NCBI RefSeq assembly: GCF_000060345.1
Contig: NC_008571.1
Coordinates: 930,001-994,000 of the forward strand
Length of the DNA stretch: 64,000 nucleotides
Reading direction: 5' to 3'
Source of the DNA: Christiangramia forsetii KT0803
Lineage (GTDB): Bacteria > Bacteroidota > Bacteroidia > Flavobacteriales > Flavobacteriaceae
Both the position numbers and the translations under genes were made by a program. This document shows, piece by piece, positions 49,819-58,687 of this stretch. The stretch's first letter is position 1; each line of letters starts with the position of its first letter. Under the pieces are notes generated by a model. That model had not been told where the DNA came from. It saw nothing but the letters and a program-made list of their open reading frames with translations, and did not search any database.

Positions 49819-50163
49819 GCAGTAGAGCGGCATTTTGCAGAAATGCTGCGAGCGTCGTTCGACGGACCTGACCCTCGGGCCATCCCGCTTCAACCGTTTA
49901 GAATTGCGTTTATCCTTAGGATAGGCGACGTTCTGGAACGGGGAGCAAACAGTAGGATGGCTAAAAATGAGTGGAATCCCTAATTTCTTTTATTATTTTT
50001 TTCTTCTTCCTTTACAGCGAGTTTGCAGCTATCACTTTAAAAAGCACGCTTTTCTTCGTTAGCCGCAAGCAAACTCGCTAAGATAGCGGTACCACGATTT
50101 TTTATTCCTAAGCTTCTTCCTGTTTGCTTGATGCTGAGAGCTCGCCCAGGGCTGGCGAATGGC
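49819..50163. repeat. Cassette 33: type C gene-less cassette, copy 4
   Basis: 345 bp, apparently identical to the other copies. Confidence 0.75.
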
Positions 50164-50297
50164 ATGTAACGGCTCCGGTTATCGCAAGTTGCGGGAATAG
50201 GGACGTGGATTTGTCGGCTTAGTTGTTTTCATAATTGGTCTCTAAAATAGCAATTTTCATCATACTGCCCGTTATTTGCGATGAACCGATGTTACCT
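50164..50297 (-). repeat. attC-34, type A
   Basis: Boxes ATGTAAC (one mismatch) and GTTACCT (perfect). Confidence 0.9.
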
Positions 50298-50307
50298 GCA
50301 GTATGAA

Positions 50308-51465
50308 TTACGATTTAATGTTGGTAGCACTCTTAAAATCATTGTTTTCATTATTCAAACTGCTCAAAAACTCTTGCATTTCTTTTGTTAAAAGCAGATA
50401 ATTTTGAGACTCCCAAAATGATTGATCGTAACTTTCTTTTAGATCAAAAATATCTTTGGATAGATTGATATTACTTTTTATTTCAAAATCTTGAAAATTA
50501 TCAAAAGTGTATAATTTGTAGTTTACCGTATAAATTATTTTATCTGCTTTGTCAGGAACAACTTCTACAGTTGCAGACATACTAGCTTTATCTATAAAAT
50601 ATTTTTTTGAACCTGGATCTTTTTTAAATGTGATGTTTACATCATAGTTGGTAGTCCGGTATTTTAATTCTTTTTTATCAATGTAATCTGTCTTTTGAGA
50701 ATTAGATATGTGGACTTCATTAAATGCTTTATCTTCTAAATTAACTAAATAATATCCAGATGAATTTCCCTTTTTTGAACTATTTGGATGGAATTCAAGT
50801 TTTACAAATTTTGAGTCTTTAAAAGGAATAAGTTTAAAATCATAAATCTCAGGACTCATATATATTGTAATGAAACTATTAAAAAGTTCCTCAAATGATG
50901 AAAGTGTAAATTCTATATTTTCTTCCTTAATTCCAGCTTTTCTTAAGTTTTCTATTTCTACGAAATAGTTCTTTTTTGGCATTGGATTGCTCTTTGTGGA
51001 GAATAGGGTTTTTCTCTCTATTTTTCCACTGAAATCTACTAATTTTATTATTTTATCATTTCGTTTAAGCACACTTCTCAAGAAAAACTTTTCTTTATAT
51101 TCTTCTAAAGGATAGTTTTTATCTAATTTTTTTAATACTGATTTAAAGAGGTTAGAATCTGAATTGATTACAACTTCATCAAGATCCTGAATTTTTTTCC
51201 TCAATAAAATTGTATCATTTTTTTGCAGTTGAAAAGTTGTAAATTTTTGTTCATATCCTAAAATGCCAATTTTCAATGAATCTTCTTTTGAAACGAATAA
51301 AAATTTTCCTTCTTCGTTGGTAGAAGTATAATCTTTATCGTTGTAAATATCTACATATTCAATCGGCTTCCTTGTTTCTTGATCCAACACGATTCCCTCC
51401 AATCTATTTTGTGAAAATGATTGTTGAATAACCAGAAAAAATAATAAGAAAAATTTTGTTTTCAT
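50308..51465 (-). CDS. Cassette 34: secreted protein with carboxypeptidase-regulatory-like domain
   Basis: 385 aa. Sec signal (FFLLFFLVIQQSFSQ), then an Ig-like CarboxypepD_reg domain (LEGIVLDQETRKPIEYVDI, STNEEGKFLF, KIGILGYEQ) as found at the N-terminus of TonB-dependent receptors. Here no plug or barrel follows; instead there are 280 residues of beta-rich sequence typical of DUF5686/outer-membrane-like proteins without the barrel. Probably periplasmic or outer-membrane associated. Confidence 0.78.
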   Translation of the reverse strand: MKTKFFLLFFLVIQQSFSQNRLEGIVLDQETRKPIEYVDIYNDKDYTSTNEEGKFLFVSKEDSLKIGILGYEQKFTTFQLQKNDTILLRKKIQDLDEVVINSDSNLFKSVLKKLDKNYPLEEYKEKFFLRSVLKRNDKIIKLVDFSGKIERKTLFSTKSNPMPKKNYFVEIENLRKAGIKEENIEFTLSSFEELFNSFITIYMSPEIYDFKLIPFKDSKFVKLEFHPNSSKKGNSSGYYLVNLEDKAFNEVHISNSQKTDYIDKKELKYRTTNYDVNITFKKDPGSKKYFIDKASMSATVEVVPDKADKIIYTVNYKLYTFDNFQDFEIKSNINLSKDIFDLKESYDQSFWESQNYLLLTKEMQEFLSSLNNENNDFKSATNIKS

Positions 51466-51470
51466 ATTGC

Positions 51471-51579
51471 AGGTAACGTTAGCGAATAAGAAGAGTAGGG
51501 GCTTCTAAATTTTATTTTAATATTTTTTGAAATATACACATTTCTTTGTTGCCCCTATTCTTCTTATTCGTTGTTACGT
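51471..51579 (-). repeat. attC-35, type C
   Basis: Boxes AGGTAAC (perfect) and GTTACGT. Confidence 0.85.
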
Positions 51580-51924
51580 GCAGTAGAGCGGCATTTTGCA
51601 GAAATGCTGCGAGCGTCGTTCGACGGACCTGACCCTCGGGCCATCCCGCTTCAACCGTTTAGAATTGCGTTTATCCTTAGGATAGGCGACGTTCTGGAAC
51701 GGGGAGCAAACAGTAGGATGGCTAAAAATGAGTGGAATCCCTAATTTCTTTTATTATTTTTTTCTTCTTCCTTTACAGCGAGTTTGCAGCTATCACTTTA
51801 AAAAGCACGCTTTTCTTCGTTAGCCGCAAGCAAACTCGCTAAGATAGCGGTACCACGATTTTTTATTCCTAAGCTTCTTCCTGTTTGCTTGATGCTGAGA
51901 GCTCGCCCAGGGCTGGCGAATGGC
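51580..51924. repeat. Cassette 35: type C gene-less cassette, copy 5
   Basis: 345 bp, apparently identical to the other copies. Confidence 0.75.
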
Positions 51925-52058
51925 ATGTAACGGCTCCGGTTATCGCAAGTTGCGGGAGTTAGGACGCGACTTTGTCGGATTAGTTATTTTTATAATTGGT
52001 CTCTAAAATAGCAATTTTCAGCAAACTACCCGTTATTTGCGATTAACCGTTGTTATAT
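51925..52058 (-). repeat. attC-36, type A
   Basis: Boxes ATGTAAC (one mismatch) and GTTATAT (perfect). Beyond the left box it is identical to attC-17. Confidence 0.9.
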
Positions 52059-52468
52059 GCTGTTGCGACACAGCCGAGTGAGAACCTAAGATATGCCGAT
52101 GTCGGGAATACACTATCTTCTAAAAAAAGAATCTTTCTCATTTTTTACAATTATTGCGACCGAGTAAGTGTCCGTTTCTTTGTTCTAAGCTTTCTTTTGA
52201 TTTTTTAATTCTTTAGTAGCTAATATGATTTTGAGCATCTACCAAAAGCTTCTTTAGTGTAAACATTCAATTGGACTTTTTTGTTCTTTAGTTATTTTAT
52301 TTCTTCTGGACGATTTTTCTTGGATTTTGAAGCGAACCTGGATTTTGTCAATTATCGATTTACTAAAAATTCTTAGTTGAAAATTATCAATAGAAGACTT
52401 TAAAATTTGAATTTGTCAGATTGAATTTCTAATCTTTTTAGTAGCTAAAATCGTTTCGGAGCAATTGC
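52059..52468. repeat. Cassette 36: gene-less type D cassette, duplicate of cassette 17
   Basis: 410 bp, apparently identical to 34681-35090. Confidence 0.78.
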
Positions 52469-52601
52469 ATATAACGGTCCCGGTTATCGCCAGTTGGCGG
52501 AGTAAGGGACGCGGATTTGTCGGCTTAGTATTGGTTTGTTGGTCAAGTTAATTATATTCTTTCTAACGCTGCCGGCTATTGGCGATTAACCGTTGTTGTT
52601 G
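52469..52601 (-). repeat. attC-37, type B
   Basis: Boxes ATATAAC (perfect) and GTTGTTG (one mismatch). Identical to attC-22 beyond the left box. Confidence 0.9.
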
Positions 52602-52642
52602 CCAGTATTTTTTGTTCCAAAACTTATTAAATAGCATTGATT

Positions 52643-53026
52643 TTATTTTCCATTTTTAAGAGAAATTTCTAGAAGTAATTTGGAATTAATAGAAATCAGA
52701 TTATCAACTTTTTGTTGAAGTTGATTTATTTCTTGATTAAGTTCATTTATATCTGACTGAATTATTTCTTTAACTTTAAAAGCCACGATTTCTTCAAATC
52801 TTTTATCTATTAGGTCTGTTTTTGGCGTGGAATTTTTCTCGTTATCCGAAGAGTTTAGATAATTACTTAAAATTTTGATAGTTGATTTTCGGGGCTTTTT
52901 TACTTGTCCGTTTAATATTTTATTTATTCCTACTTCACTTAAATCGGTCTCTGAAGCAATCTGATATGCAGTTATTTTTTTCTTTTTAATCTCGTTTACG
53001 ATTTCTTCAGTTTTTAATAATTTCAT
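52643..53026 (-). CDS. Cassette 37: XRE-like HTH protein with coiled coil, copy 2
   Basis: 127 aa, identical to the product of 38797-39180, with identical flanks through attC-37 and the next type C cassette. See copy 1 for domains. Confidence 0.75.
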   Translation of the reverse strand: MKLLKTEEIVNEIKKKKITAYQIASETDLSEVGINKILNGQVKKPRKSTIKILSNYLNSSDNEKNSTPKTDLIDKRFEEIVAFKVKEIIQSDINELNQEINQLQQKVDNLISINSKLLLEISLKNGK

Positions 53027-53070
53027 CTTTTAAATGAATTTTAGATCGCGATTTTTTTTAAAAATATTGG

Positions 53071-53179
53071 CTACAACGTTAGCGAATAAGAAGAGTAGGG
53101 GCTTCTAAATTTTATTTTAATATTTTTTGAAATATACACATTTCTTTGTTGCCCCTATTCTTCTTATTCGTTGTTACGT
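53071..53179 (-). repeat. attC-38, type C
   Basis: Boxes CTACAAC (one mismatch) and GTTACGT. Confidence 0.85.
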
Positions 53180-53524
53180 GCAGTAGAGCGGCATTTTGCA
53201 GAAATGCTGCGAGCGTCGTTCGACGGACCTGACCCTCGGGCCATCCCGCTTCAACCGTTTAGAATTGCGTTTATCCTTAGGATAGGCGACGTTCTGGAAC
53301 GGGGAGCAAACAGTAGGATGGCTAAAAATGAGTGGAATCCCTAATTTCTTTTATTATTTTTTTCTTCTTCCTTTACAGCGAGTTTGCAGCTATCACTTTA
53401 AAAAGCACGCTTTTCTTCGTTAGCCGCAAGCAAACTCGCTAAGATAGCGGTACCACGATTTTTTATTCCTAAGCTTCTTCCTGTTTGCTTGATGCTGAGA
53501 GCTCGCCCAGGGCTGGCGAATGGC
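53180..53524. repeat. Cassette 38: type C gene-less cassette, copy 6
   Basis: 345 bp, apparently identical to the other copies. Confidence 0.75.
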
Positions 53525-53657
53525 ATGTAACGGTCCCGGTTATCGCAAGTTGCGGGAGTAGGGACGCGGACTTGTCGGCTTAACCATTTTCTTTCCTGGT
53601 TTCTAAAATTACACATTTTCCACAAAACCCGTTATTTGCGATGAACCGATGTTGTGC
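53525..53657 (-). repeat. attC-39, type A variant
   Basis: Boxes ATGTAAC (one mismatch) and GTTGTGC (perfect). Loop diverged (TTCCTGGTTTCTAAAATTAC), close to attC-43. Confidence 0.87.
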
Positions 53658-53714
53658 AAAGTTAAATTGCTACATGTCTTAAAAATATAATAGACAGAAA
53701 AATACAAGTTTCAG

Positions 53715-53744
53715 TTGTAATTTTGTTTTTTTAATTTATATTTG
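53715..53744 (+). promoter_or_regulatory. Flavobacterial-type promoter of the reversed operon in cassette 39
   Basis: TTG (53715-53717), 19 nt, then TATATTTG (53737-53744), matching TTG-N17-20-TAnnTTTG, 17 bp before the ATG at 53762. Confidence 0.6.
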
Positions 53745-53761
53745 TTTTAAAGTTATAGAAA

Positions 53762-54463
53762 ATGAGTGCTGAAATAAAATTTGCAACTGGACGAGTAAGC
53801 CTTCTTGGAATTTCAACAATTTTAGGAATTGAACAGGAGGGGGTTATAAATTTATTAAGAAATGCAGGATTTGATATCTATAATATTCCGTTTACAAAGT
53901 TAAATGATGCACATCTAGGAGTTCTTTCTAAGGCTTATGTAAAAGCAGTTAAATCATATTACAGTAGAACATCCAAAAATTTAAAATATCTATCACAGGA
54001 TGAAATTGAGGATTCAAGAATCTTTTTCTCGAAATTTATTAAAAGGAGCACGTTTTTTTATTTTGACCCTGATCCCAAAGACCAGGTTTTCAAAAAGAAA
54101 CTTGATGAGCGCCTTATAATTGATTTTTTCTTTGAGTTAATTGATAAAATTGAGCTACGGGAATCAATCTCAGAATTAAATAATCTTGTTGATTACAATT
54201 TTACTGATGATGTATTCAGTCGAATTAGGTATAGGATAAAAATTGATGTAAAACTAAAATATATATTAAAAGATTTACGCTCTAGTATACATTCAATATT
54301 AGTCTGTTTTCACTATCATATTTTTTCCGATGATGAAGATAATACCATTGAAGCGAATCGTTCACGCTTCTCTGGTAAAGATTTTTTTACGGGAGAAGCT
54401 TTAAAATTATTTAAATTTTTAAAGTTTTTACCAAAATGCGAAACAAAGATATTGAGTATTTAA
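53762..54463 (+). CDS. Cassette 39: hypothetical protein, first gene of a reversed operon
   Basis: 233 aa on the plus strand. The N-terminus (VSLLGISTILGIEQEGVINLL, AGFDIYNIPFTKLND) looks like a small DNA-binding or winged-helix-like region; the rest is helical and charged. Not recognised. It overlaps the next gene by 28 bp. Confidence 0.6.
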   Translation: MSAEIKFATGRVSLLGISTILGIEQEGVINLLRNAGFDIYNIPFTKLNDAHLGVLSKAYVKAVKSYYSRTSKNLKYLSQDEIEDSRIFFSKFIKRSTFFYFDPDPKDQVFKKKLDERLIIDFFFELIDKIELRESISELNNLVDYNFTDDVFSRIRYRIKIDVKLKYILKDLRSSIHSILVCFHYHIFSDDEDNTIEANRSRFSGKDFFTGEALKLFKFLKFLPKCETKILSI

Positions 54464-54636
54464 AAGATAAAGTAAAAGAGTGCAATTTATCAGTTGACGA
54501 TAAATTGTTGTTAATAAAATATTTGGAAGGTAGAAGTCCTGATTTGGATGGATTCTTAAAAACCTTTTTTAGCGTTTGCGAAGTTGGAAAAGATATTCTA
54601 GATCTTTTCGATATTGATATAGGCAAATATTTATAA
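54436..54636 (+). CDS. Cassette 39: small hypothetical protein
   Basis: 66 aa, acidic helical protein (IEYLKDKVKECNLSVDDKLLL, DLFDIDIGKYL). Lies between the two other plus-strand genes with a 28-bp overlap upstream and a 4-bp gap downstream, which supports it as a real coupled gene. Possible antitoxin- or anti-repressor-sized protein; function not readable. Confidence 0.55.
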   Translation: MRNKDIEYLKDKVKECNLSVDDKLLLIKYLEGRSPDLDGFLKTFFSVCEVGKDILDLFDIDIGKYL

Positions 54637-54640
54637 AATT

Positions 54641-54928
54641 ATGGAAATAGGAAGTGCTGTTAAGATTTTAAGAAAGAGTAGAGGAATGACTCAAAAGGAA
54701 TTGGCTGATTTATGTGATATTTCAGTCAATGCCTTGAGTCAAATAGAAATCAATTCTTCATTTCCTCAGAAGCAAACTATTCACAAAATCTGTAAAGCTT
54801 TGGAGTATCCCGTTTCTTATCTTCTCTTTTTCTCTATTAGTGAAGAGGATATTCCTAAAGAGAAAAAAGTCGTTTTTAATAGTCTTAATTCAGCAATTAA
54901 ATCTGTTCTCATTGATGAGCAGAATTAA
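54641..54928 (+). CDS. Cassette 39: XRE-family transcriptional regulator
   Basis: 95 aa. A complete HTH_3 domain: AVKILRKSRGMTQKELADLCD, ISVNALSQIEI, SFPQKQTIHKICKALE. It probably regulates its own three-gene operon. Its stop is 13 bp from attC-40, at the cassette end that is normally 5'. Confidence 0.88.
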   Translation: MEIGSAVKILRKSRGMTQKELADLCDISVNALSQIEINSSFPQKQTIHKICKALEYPVSYLLFFSISEEDIPKEKKVVFNSLNSAIKSVLIDEQN

Positions 54929-54940
54929 GTGTTTAATTTT

Positions 54941-55073
54941 GCACAACGGTCCCGGTTATCGCCAGTTGGCGGAGTAGGGAACGCGGATTTGTCAGCTTAG
55001 TATTGGTTTGTTGGTCAAGTTAATTATTTTCCTTCTAACGGTGCCGCTTATTGGCGATTAACCGTTGTTAGGT
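54941..55073 (-). repeat. attC-40, type B
   Basis: Boxes GCACAAC and GTTAGGT, both perfect. Confidence 0.9.
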
Positions 55074-55081
55074 GTAGTTTT

Positions 55082-55996
55082 TTAGTAATAATCTTCTTCA
55101 TAATTACCTTTAAAAAATCTTTTTGGTTCATACCCATCACAATAATTATGTGGGATATTTTTGAACAACTCATATTTCTCGATGTAATTATTGGAAATCC
55201 ATTTTTTCCCAAATCTTGAAAGCACATTAAAGAATAAAATATATAATTCCGGGTTTGAAAGTTGAGCTCTATATATCTTGATCAAGTTTTTCTTTTCTCG
55301 GTGACTCAAATATTTACTTTCATCCACCATTTTTATAGCATTAAACATATTTCGAAAATATGTACTTAAGTTCGTTTGATTTGTTCTTTTTAAGTCCTTT
55401 TCAGGTTGCTGTAAAATTTCCTGGCTAATTGAAAATGTTATAGATTGATAATTTTCATACTTATCTAACTTTTTTTCTATAAAATCTATCCAAGATCCTT
55501 GTAATCCATAGTAGAAAATTATGTAGGCAATATCAACGATTTCTCTTTCCCTTAAATTAAAATTTTTAGTACTATTGATTTTTCGAATAATTTCAAGTAG
55601 ATAGTGAAATTGAATTTTAAATTCTACAAATCCTCTTCTTCCTTCCGATATTTGACTTTTTTTGTGAGTAAATACGTTTGGTATTTTTAGTTGATTTACA
55701 TTTTGATTGTGATAATCAAGCATTCTAAAAAAATTTGTCTCAATTTCAATTTTCTTTGAATTGAAATCTTGCTTATAAATTGTGTAAATCAAAAGTAGTA
55801 CACTGATAATACTGAAAATTGTACCAATAAAACCTCCAAAAAAGTCACCAAATTCTGAAGCTAGTTTTGTATCAATAACTAACTCATGATTTTTTAGATA
55901 GGCTTTATTCAGAATTATCGTGAAGAAACTTATCAGTCCAAAGAATGCAAAAGTTCCAATTATTATTAAAAACGTTTTCTCTAAAATCTTTTTCAT
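55082..55996 (-). CDS. Cassette 40: PutAbiC-like putative phage abortive infection protein
   Basis: 304 aa. Two N-terminal membrane helices (IIIGTFAFFGLISFFTII and FGDFFGGFIGTIFSIISVLLL) then a helical domain with ETNFFRMLDYHNQNV, IAYIIFYYGLQGSW, STYFRNMFNAIKMVDES and KIYRAQLSNPELYILFFNVLS, the ordered blocks of the putAbiC family. Members are predicted membrane effectors that stop phage growth; mechanism untested in most. Compact cassette. Confidence 0.8.
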   Translation of the reverse strand: MKKILEKTFLIIIGTFAFFGLISFFTIILNKAYLKNHELVIDTKLASEFGDFFGGFIGTIFSIISVLLLIYTIYKQDFNSKKIEIETNFFRMLDYHNQNVNQLKIPNVFTHKKSQISEGRRGFVEFKIQFHYLLEIIRKINSTKNFNLREREIVDIAYIIFYYGLQGSWIDFIEKKLDKYENYQSITFSISQEILQQPEKDLKRTNQTNLSTYFRNMFNAIKMVDESKYLSHREKKNLIKIYRAQLSNPELYILFFNVLSRFGKKWISNNYIEKYELFKNIPHNYCDGYEPKRFFKGNYEEDYY

Positions 55997-56006
55997 AAAA
56001 AATTAC

Positions 56007-56139
56007 ACCTAACGGTCCCGGTTATCGCCAGTTGGCGGAGTAAGGGACGCGGATTTGTCGGCTTAGTATTGGTTCGTTGGTCAAGTTAATTATTTTCTTT
56101 CTAACGCTACCGTCTATTGGCGATTAACCGTTGTTAGAG
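56007..56139 (-). repeat. attC-41, type B
   Basis: Boxes ACCTAAC and GTTAGAG, both perfect. The stop of the 56134 gene lies inside it. Confidence 0.9.
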
Positions 56140-57006
56140 GCTGTAATTTTTGTCATAATTTTCTGGTAAAGGCCAATCATAAATCTTGTTCATTACCCAT
56201 AATGGTTGTAAACCTAAAGAATCTCTTCTTTTGTCAACGTTTTTTGGATCTTTCAAAGGGAACATATCATAGTTCTGAGGGTACATTCCATAAAGCTGAT
56301 ATTTCTCATTGATAACATTTTCGAACTCTTCATATTGAACCCAGAAGCTTTTTCTAATTTTTCCTCTTTCAATTTCTTTATTTATGAAGGGCTTGAAATA
56401 ATTCCAAACCCAATTTTGCTCCTTATAGTTTCCTCTTTGGTGCCATAGCAATAATTGTCCTTTATCTTGCCACCCATATTTTTTAGTGATTTCAATTAGA
56501 CGTACAATGTTAGTTGAATCAATTTTAGCCATTTCTTCTGTAGTACTTCCATCTGTGCGAACTTTTTGATCAGCATCTAATAAACTATCAAGTTCTTTAA
56601 AAATTTCTGGATGCTCTAAATTGGAATAGAAAGTTTTAGTGTTTTTGGAAAAGTTTTCATCTAATTCATTAAATATCGCTTTATTTTTAAAAGGAATAAA
56701 TTCTTCAAAATTGTTGAAATAATCCTGATTTATATATGTATTTTCTAAAGCCGATTTCAGTAAGTTTTTGGCTTTTTCATCTTGATTTAAATGAAAAGCG
56801 GCTGCTGCAGCATAGAAATATGATTGTTCATTTTCTTTAGGTAAAATTTCTATAGCTTGTTCTAAATGATTTAAAGCACTTTTATATTCTTGATCTTTAT
56901 ATTCAATTAGTCCTGTATATAGTAAATCATCATATTCTTCAAATCCTTTTTTCTGAGTTGAACAACTAATTATAATGAACAAAATAAAAAAATATGTAAT
57001 TCTCAT
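56134..57006 (-). CDS. Cassette 41: TPR lipoprotein with DUF6624-like domain
   Basis: 290 aa. Lipoprotein signal (FFILFIIISC), a TPR-like pair (YKSALNHLEQAIEILP, YAAAAAFHLNQDEKAK), then LLDADQKVRTDG...STNIVRLIEITKKYGW, the DUF6624 start with its DQ-xR pattern, and a His-containing loop (LLLWHQRG). DUF6624 function is unknown. The stop TAA is part of the attC-41 box. Confidence 0.72.
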   Translation of the reverse strand: MRITYFFILFIIISCSTQKKGFEEYDDLLYTGLIEYKDQEYKSALNHLEQAIEILPKENEQSYFYAAAAAFHLNQDEKAKNLLKSALENTYINQDYFNNFEEFIPFKNKAIFNELDENFSKNTKTFYSNLEHPEIFKELDSLLDADQKVRTDGSTTEEMAKIDSTNIVRLIEITKKYGWQDKGQLLLWHQRGNYKEQNWVWNYFKPFINKEIERGKIRKSFWVQYEEFENVINEKYQLYGMYPQNYDMFPLKDPKNVDKRRDSLGLQPLWVMNKIYDWPLPENYDKNYSL

Positions 57007-57023
57007 CTGTGTAAAATTATTGC

Positions 57024-57156
57024 CTCTAACGGTTACGGTTATCGCAAGTTGCGGGAGTTGGAACGCGGATTTGTCGGCTTAGTTTTTAAATACTTGGTTT
57101 CTAAAATAACCAATTTTAGCAAACTACCCGTTATTTGCGATGAACCGATGTTGTGT
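57024..57156 (-). repeat. attC-42, type A
   Basis: Boxes CTCTAAC and GTTGTGT, both perfect. Confidence 0.9.
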
Positions 57157-57168
57157 ACAGTTATGGTG

Positions 57169-58008
57169 TTAGAATTTTTCTATTATATATGTATATTTAG
57201 ATTGTAAATTGTTGCTTTTGTCATAGTCTTTTTTACTAACCAATTCCCCCTTTGGGTTGTATTCATAAATACTATACTCTATTATACGATCATTCTTCTG
57301 TATTAATTTTTCTTTTCTAATTATACCTAAGTCCGAATAGTAATATTTATAGTAATAATAGTCATATTCATATTTTCGAGTCAATCTACCTTTTCTATCG
57401 TATTCATAATGATGACTCAGCTTTTTTGCGGGATATATTTCATCTATTAGGAGACCTTTTTTATAATTATTTTGTTGTACAAGAATGGAATTTTTATAAA
57501 TATTGATTTTATTTAATTGGCCGAATAAGTTGTATTGATAGACTTCTTTTTCCTTGTTCTTATTGATAAGAAATTTAATCTTGCCATTTCGGTTATATTC
57601 TTTTTTAATCTTACGAGCCACTTCTCCGATATCTTGAAAATCTTTTCTATAAATGCTATCACTATAGCCGTTTTTATCATAATAATTTTCTTGATAAGTA
57701 TTCATTAAAGACCAATAATGAATTTTTAAGCTTTCTTTTATTTCCTTATTTAGATAATCCGTTTTTGATTCAAAAATATTTACAAATGGATATTTGTGAT
57801 TTGGTTTTTTAAAATTTGGAAATTCTTCTTTATAAATCCCGCCTTTGTACTTTGTCAATATTTTCGTCAGTGTAGAATCATTTTTATCAATTTTCCATTC
57901 ATATTGAATTGAAGTTACAGACGAAGTATCAATTTTGATTTGAGAGAAAATTGATGAGTAGTATAATAATATAATTGTGAGTAAAATTTTTTTCATAATT
58001 GTACACAA
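57169..58008 (-). CDS. Cassette 42: secreted protein with YD/toxin-antitoxin-MORN-like repeats
   Basis: About 275 aa; ATG at 57996 (MKKILLTIILLYYSSIFS) gives a clean Sec signal and is preferred to the ATG at 58008. The second half has tandem beta units (YQYNLFGQLNKINIYKN, HHYEYDRKGRLTRKYEYD, YEYNPKGELVSKKDYD) like RHS/YD or MORN-type repeats. It is too short for a full RHS toxin. Probably an envelope binding protein. Confidence 0.68.
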   Translation of the reverse strand: MCTIMKKILLTIILLYYSSIFSQIKIDTSSVTSIQYEWKIDKNDSTLTKILTKYKGGIYKEEFPNFKKPNHKYPFVNIFESKTDYLNKEIKESLKIHYWSLMNTYQENYYDKNGYSDSIYRKDFQDIGEVARKIKKEYNRNGKIKFLINKNKEKEVYQYNLFGQLNKINIYKNSILVQQNNYKKGLLIDEIYPAKKLSHHYEYDRKGRLTRKYEYDYYYYKYYYSDLGIIRKEKLIQKNDRIIEYSIYEYNPKGELVSKKDYDKSNNLQSKYTYIIEKF

Positions 58009-58135
58009 CGGTCTCGATTATCGCAAGTCACGGGAGTGAGGACGCGGATTTGTCGGCTTACCGTTTTTGTTTCCTGGTTTTCTAAATTACACTTTTTTGA
58101 CAATACCCGTTATTTGCGATGAATCGTTGTTGGCA
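58003..58135 (-). repeat. attC-43, type A variant
   Basis: Boxes ACACAAC and GTTGGCA, both perfect. Compensated CGATTATCGC / GCGATGAATCG. It reads AACGGTCTCG in the arm, the best match to the IS110 target-guide segment. Confidence 0.87.
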
Positions 58136-58142
58136 ACTGTAT

Positions 58143-58623
58143 TTATTGTTCTTCATATTCTTTGATGTTCTTACTTAAACGATTATAATTTTTAAGAAAA
58201 TCAAATGAAATTAATATTATAAATAGGAGGAAAGGGATTTTTAAATATTTCCAATACTCAAAATCATCTATAATTACATGTATTAAACTTGCAATCATTA
58301 TGATTACAACTGAGGCAACAATGAACCAATTCTTTTTATGATTATTGAGATCATTAATTGTAGTTTTCAATTGAACATTTAAAGTTTCATTATCAGAAAA
58401 TTCTTTTTCTTCCTTTTTTAGTGTTTTTAAATGTTTTAAAAGTTTTGATTCATAGAAATATCTTGGTCCATGTAGTAAATAAGTTATAGAAAAGATTATA
58501 ACTACTGCTGAATTATTCCATTCTAGTTTATCGCTTAAAATATTAAATGGTAAAAGAGATCTTATAATGATGATAATTACCAGTAAAATGAAAGCAGCAG
58601 TGAAAAATTTAAGTATTTCGACA
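58143..58623 (-). pseudogene. Cassette 43: membrane-protein gene, 3' part, interrupted by IS3 copy 2
   Basis: The frame ending at 58143 is open from the IS3 edge, not only from the ATG at 58370. It reads ILKFFTAAFILLVIIII, VVIIFSITYLLHGPRYFY, a coiled linker, then WFIVASVVIIMIASLIHVI and FLLFIILISFDFLK. Removing the IS and one ACA repeat joins it to the 5' part (59878-59963) as RLRYVEILKFF in frame. Four membrane helices in all. Family unknown. Confidence 0.78.
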
Positions 58624-58687
58624 TGATCATCCCCCTAAAATTAGGACAGTAAGTTAAGTTCAAAAATAACTTTAATTTTACTGTATT

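Noticed and set aside
53398-53625. 75-codon open frame in the last type C cassette
   Set aside because: It runs from the cassette into attC-39 and is not open in the other five identical cassette copies, whose downstream attC differs.
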